A stretch of DNA of 64,000 nt from Paulownia fortunei (taxonomy: Eukaryota > Streptophyta > Magnoliopsida > Lamiales > Paulowniaceae), in the NCBI GenBank assembly GCA_019321725.1, contig CM033105.1, forward strand, positions 10,925,632 to 10,989,631, written 5' to 3'. Numbering within the stretch: position 1 is the stretch's first letter; each line of letters begins with the position of its first letter. The position numbers and the translations under genes are program-made. Below, one piece after another: positions 35,489-46,789 of the stretch. The notes beneath the pieces were generated by a model. The model saw nothing but the letters and a program-made list of their open reading frames with translations. It was not told the DNA's origin and searched no databases.

Positions 35489-37053
35489 TTTAGTAGAATA
35501 ATCTACAAAACATGCACGAAGCAGAAAGTGAGTAAACTATGGAAAAAAACATATTCATTTAATATAAGGTCTTTAATACTAAATGTCTCCAACTATTTTA
35601 TTCGAATTCCATTACCCCTAATGGAATTTCGGAAAATTAAATTTCCTAGTGAGGTTGAGGTCCAATGAAAATATTTCTCACTCCAATTTTATGAGCCCAT
35701 GAAATATTTCTATCGGTAGTCAACTCTTTGACGATTATATCACTATACAACCCTCAAATTTATTTTGCCTCACCTCTTCCTATATACCCCAATTTTATGA
35801 GCACATATGGTATTAAGTGTCAAATAATACCCATCAAACATTCGTGTAGATAGAGTATCAAGATGTCCCACGACTCATGGAAACATAATGATGATTTCAT
35901 CCTATGAGTATCTCAATGCTTGGTAAAGATCATAACTTTCCAACACAAGACCACCCCACGACTCATGGTCAGTGATCAAGTGCGGTAGCGATGGTCATGT
36001 CTCTATCTTTGATGGTAGGCATGGAACGATAGGTCCTACTTAACTTGTCCATTTTTATTTGAAATTGAATTTTTAAAAAATTCTTTTACTTAATTTTAGT
36101 AAATTAAGTGGGGTTTAATTTTATCCAATACCTCATCCTAATTTAAATTATGTTGGTTATTTAATGCATGACATCATAATATCATTTCGCAAGCATAAAA
36201 ATATTAAATAAAATCCTAAGCATGCATCTAATACATATTTAAATAAGTGAATGGTTATGAACCAGTCCTATGCGGTCCATTTGAGCTAAAAATAGACATA
36301 AGGGGTCAGTCTAAGGGTAATAAAATGGAATAGAACCTATTGTATTACATAATTGTATCCCATACAAACACGAGCCTTCTTTGGAACCTCCTTTTTTATT
36401 CTCCTTCGTCTTCTAAAGACAAAGAAAAACTTTACCATCTATTCTACTCTCTTTATAGAAAATAAAATAATTTACATAAATGAAATAAGAGGCTCGCAAG
36501 CCACATTTTAAAACCCAAAAATATTAAATAAAACCAATCACATTGGTCCAATGGCTTATGATCATCCTATCATAATTAACATCATATGTAATTATCAAAA
36601 CATATAAATTTACCAAAATATTAAACGCAATTTTTTTTTAACTTGGTATAATTTTTAATTGCTTGAAAAATGATTTTTCAGAAATAATTAATATTACAGA
36701 AAATAATAATAAAAAAATAGACCCAGAACGACATGACGAGCAGCGCCACTACTGCATGTCCGGCGCGTGCCGGGCGCCTACTGTCAGGCACCAAGAGCCC
36801 GTGCGCGCGCAGGCACCCGCTACCAAGTGGCAGCATGCGCAGCCATCGAGTGTCTAACAACCGACGACCGATTTTATCACCTTGTTTTATTTTTTTTATT
36901 TTCATATTTAAATAATTAAATAAGCAATTAAAATTATTCCAATTAAAAATTTCTAAAAATATGCAACATCAAATTTTACATATTTAACATGAATTTAAAC
37001 AATTTAAAAACATACATTCATAAATTTGAAATTCACTAAATAAGCAAAATTAT
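35489..37053 (-). other. Copia leader with a GC-rich island
   Basis: Untranslated leader between PBS and gag. Most is AT-rich, but 36720-36880 is strongly GC- and CpG-rich ('gtccggcgcgtgccgggcgc', 'gcccgtgcgcgcgc'), unlike anything else nearby. No coding function was recognised; short frames crossing it do not resemble known proteins. Confidence 0.55.
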
Positions 37054-37066
37054 GGCTCTGATACCA
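37054..37066 (-). other. Primer binding site, initiator tRNA-Met type
   Basis: The - strand reads TGGTATCAGAGCC, the standard copia PBS complementary to the initiator tRNA-Met 3' end, one base inside the LTR edge at 37068. Confidence 0.9.
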
Positions 37067-37067
37067 C

Positions 37068-39248
37068 TGTTGGGTTTGCTATAATGGCAGGGGTATATGC
37101 AGCAAAAAATTAATTTTTTTTATCAAACATAAATTTAACCCATTTAATTCAAAAATGATTTTAACGATTGCTCTTATTCAAGTAAATATATAAATAAATA
37201 TAAAATCAGATTGTACATTTCGTGCACTGTAGTTGTTGTAGGGAATAAAGCAATCAATTGCTTATTTTGGAATATCAGAACTCTTAGGGATTCAAGTGTC
37301 TCCCCTCTATCAGGTCCACAATATGGAAGAACAACACCAATCAAAAGGATTCGCTAGTATCCTTTTAATTATTTACTAATCTAAAATCGGAGTAAATTTT
37401 CAAGAACAATAAATATTGATTTTTTAAGTTTTGAAATAATAATATGAATAGAATAACAAGAAACTGATTTTAAACAAAATATTTTTTGCTCAAATTTTCT
37501 GAATTTTTTATATAATTTTCATCCCTCATATATATAGGACTGAAAATTTTAATCCCTTTTCAATTCTTGGAAAGTTTTTCAATTTTGAACTATTTCAAAA
37601 CCTTATCTTGGAAGGATTCCAAATCTTCCAAGAACTCTTCACTTTTCTCTCTCCTATTGTATGTGCACTAATTTGGAACTACATTAATCATCAAAATTGT
37701 CTACATACATTGTTGATATTAATTTAAACTTTTCAAATAATATCAAGATAGATATATATCATATATATATTATAATTATATTTATATATAAATTAAATCT
37801 TTGGCCGATTTTATCCCATAAAATCGGTTACTATATTTATTTATCTATAAATATATTAATTAAATAAATCATATTTGTTTAATTTATTCTCTTCATATTT
37901 TAGTGGGCTTTTTAAGTGATCCACATTAATTTTGGGATTGGACTAAAAAATTCCCAAATCAATTCAATTGATTCAATCCCAATTTAATCAGTCCAATTGA
38001 TTAATTTAATTTACTCCAATTAGGCTTTCTAATCAAATTAGGTCCAATTAAATAATCCAATTACTTAATTGAATAATTTAATTTAACCATAAATTAAGTA
38101 AAACCCTTAATTAATTAATACATCAGTATTAATTAATTAATTTCCAACCATTTGATAAATTCTAAAATTTAGAAATGTTACTTTCCATAAAGATATGTGA
38201 CCCTCTTAGATTCACTACTAAGCTAGTAGTGGGTTTGTAACATTTATAACTTATGAATAACAATTATTCCAATCAATTAATCTAATTAATTAATCCGTTT
38301 GAAATCAACTCCTTAATTCCAAGAACATCACTATCCATGAAAACACCTAGCAAGTAATCATGGCAAACTAGTCTTAGGTAAAATAGTGAGTAAACCTATT
38401 TCAGTTGCGAGTACCATACACGTACGGTCCTTTCGACAACTAATCTCCTAATTGAATCTAGGGTATGGATTATAAGTCGAAACCCTAAATAATTCAATAA
38501 TTGTGATCCCATTTTAAGTTCCATTGATTCTTGATGAATCACGATTCATCCTGCCTTGGCCAAGGTCTTTGAATCACGAACTATGAAAACATAAGAGATT
38601 CTCTTATTTAAAAAGACAAGTGTCGAATTCTATATTGGCCACTGACAAACCGTCATGCACATACATCAGTGCAACACCCAACATACCCCCTTTGTGATTG
38701 TTAAGCAATTAGAAGATATATCAAAGTATTGCATAATGCACATAAGGCTACCATCGTGCCTCAAGTCCGATGACTAATCGTATACTATCGCAACACAAAT
38801 TCTTATTTCGACAGGTAAAGCCTCCAACTAAGAATTTCTTGCTGGTCATGTTCGGTGTACTTATTCCCTAACAAACACCCACATACATGCATTTACGTCT
38901 CTATACTAATGCCAATGGAATGTGACATCCTCGTCTCACGAGCATGCATCATATGTGCGAGTCTTATTGAGCTATTTGATGTACCATCTCAAAAAGCTCT
39001 GGACTCGAAACTTATTTAAGACTAAATCCTTAGAGGCATGTTCCATGATTGCTATCATATGCGCAACCATGGCTCGTAACTAAATTTAGTCTAAGGACTT
39101 TATCTAATGTGCAGAAATAAAAGATGCAAGACATAAGATAAAAAAAATATATTTTTATTAATATGATTCCCAATAAGATTATTTTTACAAAAGCAAAAGA
39201 GTATAATACACTCAATCCAATTGGAGCGTTGGGCATCCTACTCTAATA
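37068..39248 (-). repeat. Copia 5' LTR (2,181 bp)
   Basis: The left edge 'tgttgggtttgc' is adjacent to the PBS; the right edge 'ggcatcctactctaata' corresponds to the end of the solo LTR at 25021 (expected CA changed to TA). It shares the whole layout with 22928-25021, including the 'caattaattaat' rich centre and the 'atatgcgcaaccatg' module. Confidence 0.85.
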
Positions 39249-40860
39249 AGCTCTTGGGAGAAGAGCGTGATTTCTTCAGGAGATGAATTTGAAGATCTTC
39301 AATAGAAGATTGTAAAGATTTCGAGAGAAGGTGATCTACCGTCTAAAGGAATTTCAGCATTAAAGAGAATTCAATATTTCAAGTAGAAGGATACGCTGAA
39401 CAAGTTCAACTAATTGATTTAAAAAATACGACAAAAGTAAGAAGATAGTTTGTTTGTTGTTTAAGTCCAAATTGTTCTCATAACTATTTGAATTAGTAAA
39501 TTATTCAATATTCGAAGATGGCCTCATAAAGTTAGATTATCTAAACCACATAAAAATTACTGAAATCCATTTTTACTTTTTGCCTTTTGTTACAATCTAA
39601 TGTTACAGCATAACAATTGGATCCAAATAAGTTAAAGACGGTAAAAACATTAAAAACAAATCTTTCAACAAGAATATGAAATTATTAGCACCCGAAGGAC
39701 CAAAGATTCTTCTGAAAGTGAAAAAGATAGGAGGGTAGGGGACAATCATTAAAATTGTTACTAAAAACTAGTATAAATCTTAATTAGGATCGTGATTGTG
39801 AATAGCTCTTACACATTTAAAACTAGTTCCTGTTGAAGTCAAGCTAAGAGACTTTAAATAGGAACGTGCATTCTATATTTACGTAAAAGATGGGCTTATT
39901 TGGGACTAACATTTGTAGTAGTATTGCCCAAAATCAGCTATTTGCCTATATATCTGTTAGGTTCTGAGCTGTGCACTGCTATAATGACCTTATGATAATA
40001 AATTGGCAATGCTGGATCATCCAATCAACAAAAAGTAGGAATTGACTCCCTCCATTGATGCATGCTCATAAAGCGGAGCATCTGGTTCTTATCTACTCTA
40101 CTCATTATCATCTCATTTCAAGTGAGTTGTGATGCTTTTCCAAGGAAACCAACCTCTTGTTGTTTGAAATCAAGTGGGACTTCTGATTCAACATCTCATA
40201 GAGATTCTATATATGAATTTTAGGTTGCATTTGGATTTAAAAATTTAAATTTGAATCAATGATTTAAGAGAAATGACTTCAAATAACTTCATATAAGATG
40301 TACCAAAAAAAAATAGTTTAAAAATTTAAAATCCATTGTATCGTTGAGATTATTCAAACAAGTTGAATGGATTTATTATTATAGATTTAAATTCCTTATT
40401 TTCAAATCTGTCAATCTAGTAATTAGCATATTGTCTTAACAAAATACTTATCTAATGCTGGTCCATTTATCTGGTAGTGCCCTTCTTTCTGCTCTTTAGT
40501 AGAAGCATTGGACATTTACAACGCGGGAGAAAAACAATGATGAACTAATCAAATAGCTTTAGACAAATTCTTAAGCACAAAAGAAAGAGATCAGACAAGA
40601 TTGCAGAAAGAGTCGAGATTTCATTAGCAATTCACTCACGCAAGGAGAACAGTATGCACCATACAAATGAAATCCTTCTTGGGGAATGACTAAATGAAGA
40701 ATGCGAGACAAATCCAGTCACCAAACGTGTAACTGAAGATTATTAAAAGTTGGAATGAAAAAGAGAGAGAAAATACGTGAGAAAAAGGGGAAAAAAAAGA
40801 GTAGTTCCAGCATGGGTCTTTAAAGCTCGTAATTGCAACTCTTGTTTCAGTTCAATACCC
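39249..40860. other. Intergenic, no gene recognised
   Basis: AT-rich, unassigned DNA downstream of the zinc-finger gene. About 40225-40423 has the look of a hAT-type MITE ('aggttgcatttggatt' at the left, degenerate at the right), but the right end is too eroded to call. Confidence 0.4.
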
Positions 40861-41689
40861 TTAGATTGCTCCCCCTGGAAAGGGAAAATAGAAGAAAATA
40901 AATACCTTGAGAAGTACACAAGGATGACTAGAAACATAAGAGTAATTCATATATATATATATATGTATATCAGCAATCACATGGGAGATAGCTTACCAAA
41001 ATCTCTAGGTGTCTGGCATTTGAAACACTCCATCCTGCTAGCATAATTGTGCATGCCGCATCCCGGTCTGTCCGTATATTGAAGGGGTCGGTATTAGAGA
41101 TAAACAACTTACAACAGCTAATTAATGATGCTCACTGACTTAATCAAGTGTGTGTGTATATGTCAAATTTGTAATACTTGTCAAATGTGCAAGACCAGTG
41201 GAAGTTCATGATGATAATCTTTAAGATAATCCTTTTTTGAATCATTTCAACGAAACAGTGAGGTTCTGTTTGAGCAATACCTTTGCAAGATAATCTACAA
41301 AGTCATGCTAAAAGGGAAAGACAGAAGTGCTTATTGCTGGCAAGATCAATGTGACGAACAAACCTGGTGCATATCCAGTCACCAGTTTTCCAACCAGGAA
41401 CAGCATCGTATGCATAGCCAGCAGATGCCATCATTCCAGCACCATATCCACAGTAATCCTTTGATGCACAACATCTGTAGCAGCTCGTTCGGCTAGCGTA
41501 GTTATGTGCGCCGCAATTCAGGGCACCACAGTACCAGTCTCCTGCCAACACTTCAGTCTTTTGCATTGCATATGAGGAGACATCAGCTCCGGTAGCGTAC
41601 TTGGGACAGCTGCATCGTTGACACAAGTCACGTTTTTGGAAATTTAGGTGGTGGCATGCAGCACACATCCAATCTCCTTGCCAGCTCAT
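40861..41689 (-). CDS. RanBP2-type zinc-finger protein, three fingers, 136 aa
   Basis: Three exons on the - strand: 41689-41364, 41067-40997 and 40874-40861, with GT-AG introns of 296 and 122 bp and compatible phases, giving 411 nt including TAA. Finger 1 is near residues 5-27 (GDWMCAACHHLNFQKRDLC), finger 2 near 50-73 (GDWYCGALNCGAHNYASR), finger 3 near 103-126, spanning the first intron (GDWICTRPGCGMHNYASR). Each has the W-x-C-x2/4-C-x10-C-x2-C pattern. This matches a small plant Ran BP2/NZF family (for example Arabidopsis At3g15680); such fingers can bind single-stranded RNA or ubiquitin, so an RNA-related role is an inference. The frame is intact. The start is the first ATG and matches the family N-terminus (MSW). 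The last exon codes for only a few residues. Confidence 0.9.
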
Positions 41690-43384
41690 TGTGTCTCTCT
41701 AATATTTTCTGACTTGTGCAAAGCTAATAGTACTGAGAAGAAAGCAAATTATGCATTATGATTTGAGTCTATATACTAGTGCTTTTAACGTGCATCACAT
41801 GAGGCTAAGATGTAGTACTATAAAATAAGCTAGAAAGAAGCACATGAAATGTGATTTATAGCCATCTTAAGGTCTGTTCAATAATGCCAAATTGGTAACT
41901 GAATCAGATGATAATATGCTGAAATCAAAGAGAGGAATCGTTTATTTAGAAGAAAGATTTTTGCTGCATTGATCTATAACTTTGTCCTGACTATGGAAAA
42001 ACAATGGACATCAAATCCCAAACATGACATACACTTGGTGATGCAGAAATTCGATAAGTTTGTTCGCATCATATGGAAAAAAGTCAACTAGGACTGCAAT
42101 ATTGATACGGAAGAGTAGAAACTCAATATGTAGAAGCTTAAAGTCCAGCAAACGTCATCTCACCTCAGTAAAAAATGAAGCAGCAGAAGAAATGAGAGCA
42201 GTATTCACAGGAAGTGGTGCTGATGGGGATGTTCTGCTATTATCTGAAGTTGGTGTTATTGAAGAATGCGCTGATATGGTTTTATATACTACTAATACGG
42301 CCTCTTTTGGGGGACCCTAAACTCTATTTTCATTCTTATGTGAGCTTCAATGGTTTCCTAAATATGGGATTCCAAAGCAGAATTCTGACAGTTTTAGATT
42401 GACAGACAGACCTTTCCTACTTGTCTGCTTTCTTTTGGATGAGGGGACACGAGGAAGAAGAGCTAAAGTTGTGAACTGGTAAGTTGCATGCATACAAGAA
42501 GTTGGTTTCCAAAAATAAGTCGATAATTTCACCTTTTCCATGATTCCCTATGCATTATTATTGAAAAGAGTTTCAAATATTATTCTATATTCTTTGCCCA
42601 TTTCTGGTAAGGCGTTATGAGGGGAAGATGTTATTTGTGAGGTGGGTGGATATTTCACCTTCATATTCACTTACTCGAATAAAAGGAATCAAGAGATTGG
42701 GATGGATGCACGTTTGCTCGCCAATGGCGGCATATGTGGATTACATGTAAGTTGCATCTGTCCCTTTGTTGATGATGATCAGAACTGGCTTGTATGGTTC
42801 CATTTAACGTGGTTCAGGTTAATTCAAAGGAAAATACATGACCGGAGAAAAAGAAAGAAAGTAAAAACATTAAAAATGGGAATCAATTCCTTATAATGCA
42901 TCCATTGACAAATTCCATTCTTTCTTGCATAATATGGTAATATTCCTTCTCTCCGCAATAATTCAATATCCATTTGAAGATGGATGTCCACTAGCATTGT
43001 CGCGTCTCCAACTCACTCTTAAGCACGTTAGTATGCCTGCATGTTTTCTGAGATAGAGCCTTCTTTCAGGTCTATGTAACACCATCTTTTACATGCAATC
43101 AGAATTGCAATAATTCACGTTTGGGATTTCTTGGAACTCATCCCATGCATTTCATGTATTGGAGCTCACCAAGTCAAAAAATAACGTGAAAAGGTATGGT
43201 TAGTCAACAATGTGAACTGCACGAAATTGAGGAAACCAAATCCCAATTAAACAAATACTTTTTGCAATATTAGAAAAATCATACTATCATATAAGAGGAA
43301 AGTCCTGTTTCTGCTTCAGAGTAGATAGGGTATATTCTGCAGAAACTTTTCCTGTCCGACATAATCGGCTAATCCCATTGCTAT
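41690..43384. other. Upstream region of the zinc-finger gene, no other gene recognised
   Basis: Holds presumed 5' UTR and promoter DNA and then unassigned sequence. Short frames (for example 42060-42320) do not resemble any family I know. Confidence 0.4.
41769..41775 (-). promoter_or_regulatory. Possible TATA element of the zinc-finger gene
   Basis: The - strand reads 'tatatag' about 80 bp upstream of the ATG. It is the best of several AT-rich candidates; a 5' UTR intron with acceptor 'ttcttctcag' near 41735 is also possible and would place the promoter further right. Confidence 0.2.
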
Positions 43385-44079
43385 TTTTATGCACTAATTG
43401 AAGAAGGTGTATCCTAAATAACAATCTACTGCTTTTGCTTTCCTCCTCCTTACTGGATCACCTACACAAGACGCTGGAGTGACCCGGCGTAAGAACTCCG
43501 ACGCTCAGATCAGTGGATGTTTTCTCACAAAAGGTTAAAGCAAGTAGAAATATATGTATCTAAGGTATGAAAAGGTATAACCTGCAACATAAAGTGAATT
43601 CCCTTATTTATAGATATCAAACAAGGGTAAAAGATAGATTTCAAACCTTAATTTGTTGTAACAGATTACTGTGTACGTATCAACATTCTCTGATTAACCT
43701 AGAAAAGATTATGTCTTTTTCTAACCATAACCATTTCATCCTGGTTTTTCACGTGAACTTGCCGACCTGGCAATCTGCAGGTCCTTCGATGCTAGATACA
43801 CACCTCCTGCAATATGCTCAATAGGTCATGCTACTCTCACAGCTCGTGCACTAGGCTAATATATCCAACTTACCGAGTTTCCACACAACAAATGGCAGCT
43901 TTGCCTATTAACCTATACCTTAAGTCTTATGGCCCGAGCTGCATAATCTGACCTAACCTACACCACTTTGCCATTTCACTTATAGCTCGAGCTACATCGA
44001 TCTGACCTGATCTAAATCACATTAAGTTTTTTTCTCATAGCTCGATCTACACAGGTCCGACCCAACTTATACCACATCA
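43385..44079 (-). repeat. 3' LTR of the Tat element (695 bp)
   Basis: Aligns end to end with 51933-52629. In element orientation it begins TGATGTGG and ends 'gtgcataa' with the terminal CA eroded to AA. A TATA-like 'tataaataag' (- strand of 43603-43612) is shared with the other LTR. Confidence 0.88.
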
Positions 44080-44096
44080 GCTAGTCCCCCTATTCT
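44080..44096 (-). other. Polypurine tract of the Tat element
   Basis: The - strand reads 'agaatagggggactagc' immediately upstream of the 3' LTR start (TGATGTGG). Confidence 0.7.
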
Positions 44097-44326
44097 GCCT
44101 GACCTACAATCTTTGCTGGATAGACAAAGTACAAAAATATCTTGACTGCTAGGGCTGAAGTGGGTATCTCCTTTTCAAATTCCAACCCTTGGGATTTCGT
44201 GTCTATTATTAAGACTTTAATGCCTAAGTCTTTTCAACTGACTATTCTCTTTCAGCCATACACGTGTCTCTATCTTGCAATCTATGGTTAGGGCTTCTTC
44301 CGCCTCTTCAAGTACCTTCCATCCCC

Positions 44327-44334
44327 TATAAAAG
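44327..44334 (+). promoter_or_regulatory. TATA box on the antisense strand, upstream of the antisense ORF
   Basis: 'cccctataaaaggag' on the + strand is a near-ideal TATA box, 181 bp upstream of the ATG at 44508 that opens the antisense ORF. It points away from the element's own transcription direction. Confidence 0.5.
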
Positions 44335-44507
44335 GAGTTCAATCCTTCTTTTCGCCCTTCTTCTTTTCTACAGATTTCCTTCTCCGGCGACCCATTTTCT
44401 TATTCTTCTGGCAATTCCTTTCCTTTCTTCTTCAATAACCCAAGTTAGTCCTCTACTCTTGCTATTCATTTATTTCTTCATTTTTCTTTACATGCTCGGT
44501 TTATCCT

Positions 44508-44830
44508 TTGATGTCCATTTCTCCTGATTCTCCAGGCCCCCTATCATTTATTCCCCCTTTCCTTCTTCTTGGAATTTCTATCCATGAGCTAGTACGCGAA
44601 TTATCAACCCATCACCCTTCTGAAGTCAGGATGGCCAATTCGGATGACCACCCTGCTTATATTACTCACGCCACTACCCTCTCTGAAACAAGTCTAGCAA
44701 ATCTCAGGAAAAATGCAGGGATACCTGATGAATTTAATGTAGTCCTTCCAAGTCCGTGCAATAGACCTCATAATCAACTGGAGACAGGCCTCAGGTTTCC
44801 CTTGGCTCAAGCATGTCCCAACAAGCATAC
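44508..44830 (+). pseudogene. Antisense ORF of Tat element, N-terminal part
   Basis: An open frame on the + strand, opposite to gag-pol. The block 'ANLRKNAGIPDEFNVVLPSP' followed by 'ETGLRFPLA' matches the opening of the plant 'putative gypsy-type transposon' protein family (PF04195-like), known as an extra antisense ORF in Tat/Ogre elements. Its function is not known. Homology stops near 44830; the C-terminal part is displaced to 46790-47966. A 'ttctcctgattctccag' acceptor-like site lies just after the ATG. Confidence 0.6.
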
Positions 44831-45129
44831 TTATGTCAAGTATGGTTGCCAAATAAAAAATAAAAAACTCTTTCAAACGACAAACTTCCTTTTGCTACAC
44901 AAAACTAGTCTATTCAAAAATCAGGTATCCACGATATATAACACCATTTATCATATGCTGCACTTCAGTGCTGGTGCTCCTTACTTTATTTCTGTTCTCA
45001 AATTGAAAGAGAAAATGAAGCTAAATTTAAGCTTCTATTACAGAAAACACACAACAATTGCATGCTTAAAGCTCCTCCTCAATTCAACTTTTAAGGCAGG
45101 GGAATACTTCCATGTAAACCGCTCAGAGG

Positions 45130-45345
45130 TAAAGTTAACCAACTAGTCTTTCCGCCGCAGCGTGTAATAATCTTTAGGACATGCTTTATTTAAATCTCAA
45201 AAATTAATGCACATTCTCCATTTCCCTTCTGCTTTTGGGACCAAGACAACATTTGACAACCATTCTGGAAATTGGATATCTCTTATATGCCCGACCTCGA
45301 GCAATTTCTCTATCTCCTTCTCAATAATCTTATCCTTCTTAGGAC
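45130..45345 (-). pseudogene. Tat reverse transcriptase, N-terminal fragment
   Basis: On the - strand: 'IIEKEIEKLLEVGHIREIQF', 'EWLSNVVLVPKAEGKWRMCI' style blocks, then 'DLNKACPKDYY' with one stop, the usual start of the RT domain in Tat elements. The catalytic YxDD region and everything after are missing. Confidence 0.7.
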
Positions 45346-45548
45346 CAAAATATCTCTTCTTCTATTTAATATTTACATGTTGGGCCAATATTAAGGTGAT
45401 GTACTGCCACACCTGGATTCATTCCTTCCAGGTCGTGCACAATAATTGAGTTATTCTGTCTACTAACTCCGGACTCTGCTGCATGCCCATACTAGTAGTT
45501 ACTAGTTCTATATTGAGTAATTCCTCATTTGGCTGCACGTGCTCCTGC

Positions 45549-45929
45549 TCAACCGAAGGCCCTTTCACCCATTTTTTTTAATATTTTTAGTGGGGGCTCT
45601 TCTTCTACATTTTGTTCCCTTTTAGCTTTTTTCTGCTCGACTTTCTTGACAGCTTCCACATAATATTTCCTAGCTGAATGCTGATCCCCTCCCACTTCTC
45701 CTATCCCCTCATCCATAGGGAATTTTAATTTCATATGAAAAATAGACACCATTATTTGGAATGTGTTGAGTAAGGGTCTTCCCAAGATGATATTATACGT
45801 AGAAAAAGAGTCTACCACAAAAAATTTAACCATCCCAGTTTTACATATGGGCTTAGTCCCCAAGGACACTAGTAAGATGACTTGACACATGGGATCTACT
45901 ACTCCCCCGCCAAAACCAAACAAGGTCAT
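45549..45929 (-). pseudogene. Tat protease region
   Basis: A 126-codon frame with 'GFGGGVVDPMCQVILLVSLG', 'FFVVDSFSTYNIILGRPLLN' and 'STFHMKLKFP'-like wording, the C-terminal half of the Tat aspartic protease (ILGRP motif). The D-T/S-G active-site half is not visible upstream in frame. A Lys/Glu-rich linker leads to RT. Confidence 0.75.
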
Positions 45930-46379
45930 TTCTACTGGCTATAATGCTCTATCTAGATTTATCTTCTTATACGCTTCATAGAACAAGACACCAACCGAGC
46001 TACTTGTATCATCCATTACTCTAGCCACGTTAAAGTTAGCCATGGTGGCAGTGACAACTAGTGCGTCGTTATGTGGTACCTCTAATCCTCTTGCATCATG
46101 AGGTCCGAATTGAATCATAGGACCTTTGTTAATCTTATGGATCTCCTCTCTTGCATCTTTTGGGGTAGGTCAGGCATATGCTTTCCTAGCTCGATTGGAG
46201 TCCCCATCTATAGGGCCCCCTACTATTATCTAGATGAAACCCCTTAGAGCCTGAGGGTGGTTTTCTCCAAGTGTTGCCACTGCTCTTCCTTTCTTAATAT
46301 CCCTTTCTCTCTAGGTAGGTCGAGCCTTTTTCTATTCAGCCATCTCTTTCTCTTCTTCCCCCTTAACCCAATCATCCAG

Positions 46380-46630
46380 TTACCCCTTTCTTACCATCCT
46401 CTCTATCTTATCTTTTAAATGCCGACACTCCTCTATTGTATGCCCATAATCATTATGAAAAGCACAGAATAGATTAGACTTAAGCTTGGTTGGTGTTGAT
46501 GAGTGATTATAAGGCCATCTTAACCCCTTATGTTTTACATTGGCCATCAAGATATGCACCTTAGGTACTACCAGGGGGGGTAAATTGCCTGGGTTCCCCA
46601 GGTGCAGACAACAGAGGTCATTCATCCTAT
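46380..46630 (-). pseudogene. Tat gag C-terminus
   Basis: Contains 'FCAFHNDYGHTIEECRHLKD' followed by 'KIERMVRKG', the variant knuckle (CX2HX4HX4C) and helix typical of the Gag end in Tat-lineage elements. It lies directly before the protease fragment. Confidence 0.72.
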
Positions 46631-46789
46631 TTTAATTTTCTGACAAACCCTCATACTTCTTTACCATTTTTATCTAAGCCCCAAAGTTGTTTTGCTTTCT
46701 CAGCGCATAGGTATCTTTCTATTTGGCTAATCCTTATAATTCAGCATTCGACATTTACTAACTGTTACTCTTTCGCAGATCAACTGATG

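Larger units (their letters stand above)
32500..39248 (-). mobile_element. Ty1/copia element, 5' part (LTR to RT), truncated by Tekay
   Basis: On the - strand: 5' LTR (39248-37068), PBS, leader, gag, protease, integrase, RT. Integrase before RT is the copia order. The element stops at 32500 inside RT, where the Tekay 3' LTR begins. The rest of RT, RNase H and the 3' LTR were not found on the other side of Tekay. Frames are interrupted by stops. Confidence 0.85.

Noticed and set aside
36663..36915. Three short frames over the GC-rich island
   Set aside because: They overlap on both strands, lack homology and are explained by low stop density in GC-rich DNA.
37051..37066. tRNA-like sequence 'ggctctgatacca'
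   Set aside because: It is the complement of a tRNA 3' end, a retrotransposon PBS, not a tRNA gene.
40225..40423. hAT-type MITE
   Set aside because: The left end looks right, but the right end and target duplication are too degraded to support it.
42060..42896. Frames between the zinc-finger gene and the Tat element
   Set aside because: No family resemblance, no splice-consistent structure; kept as unassigned DNA.
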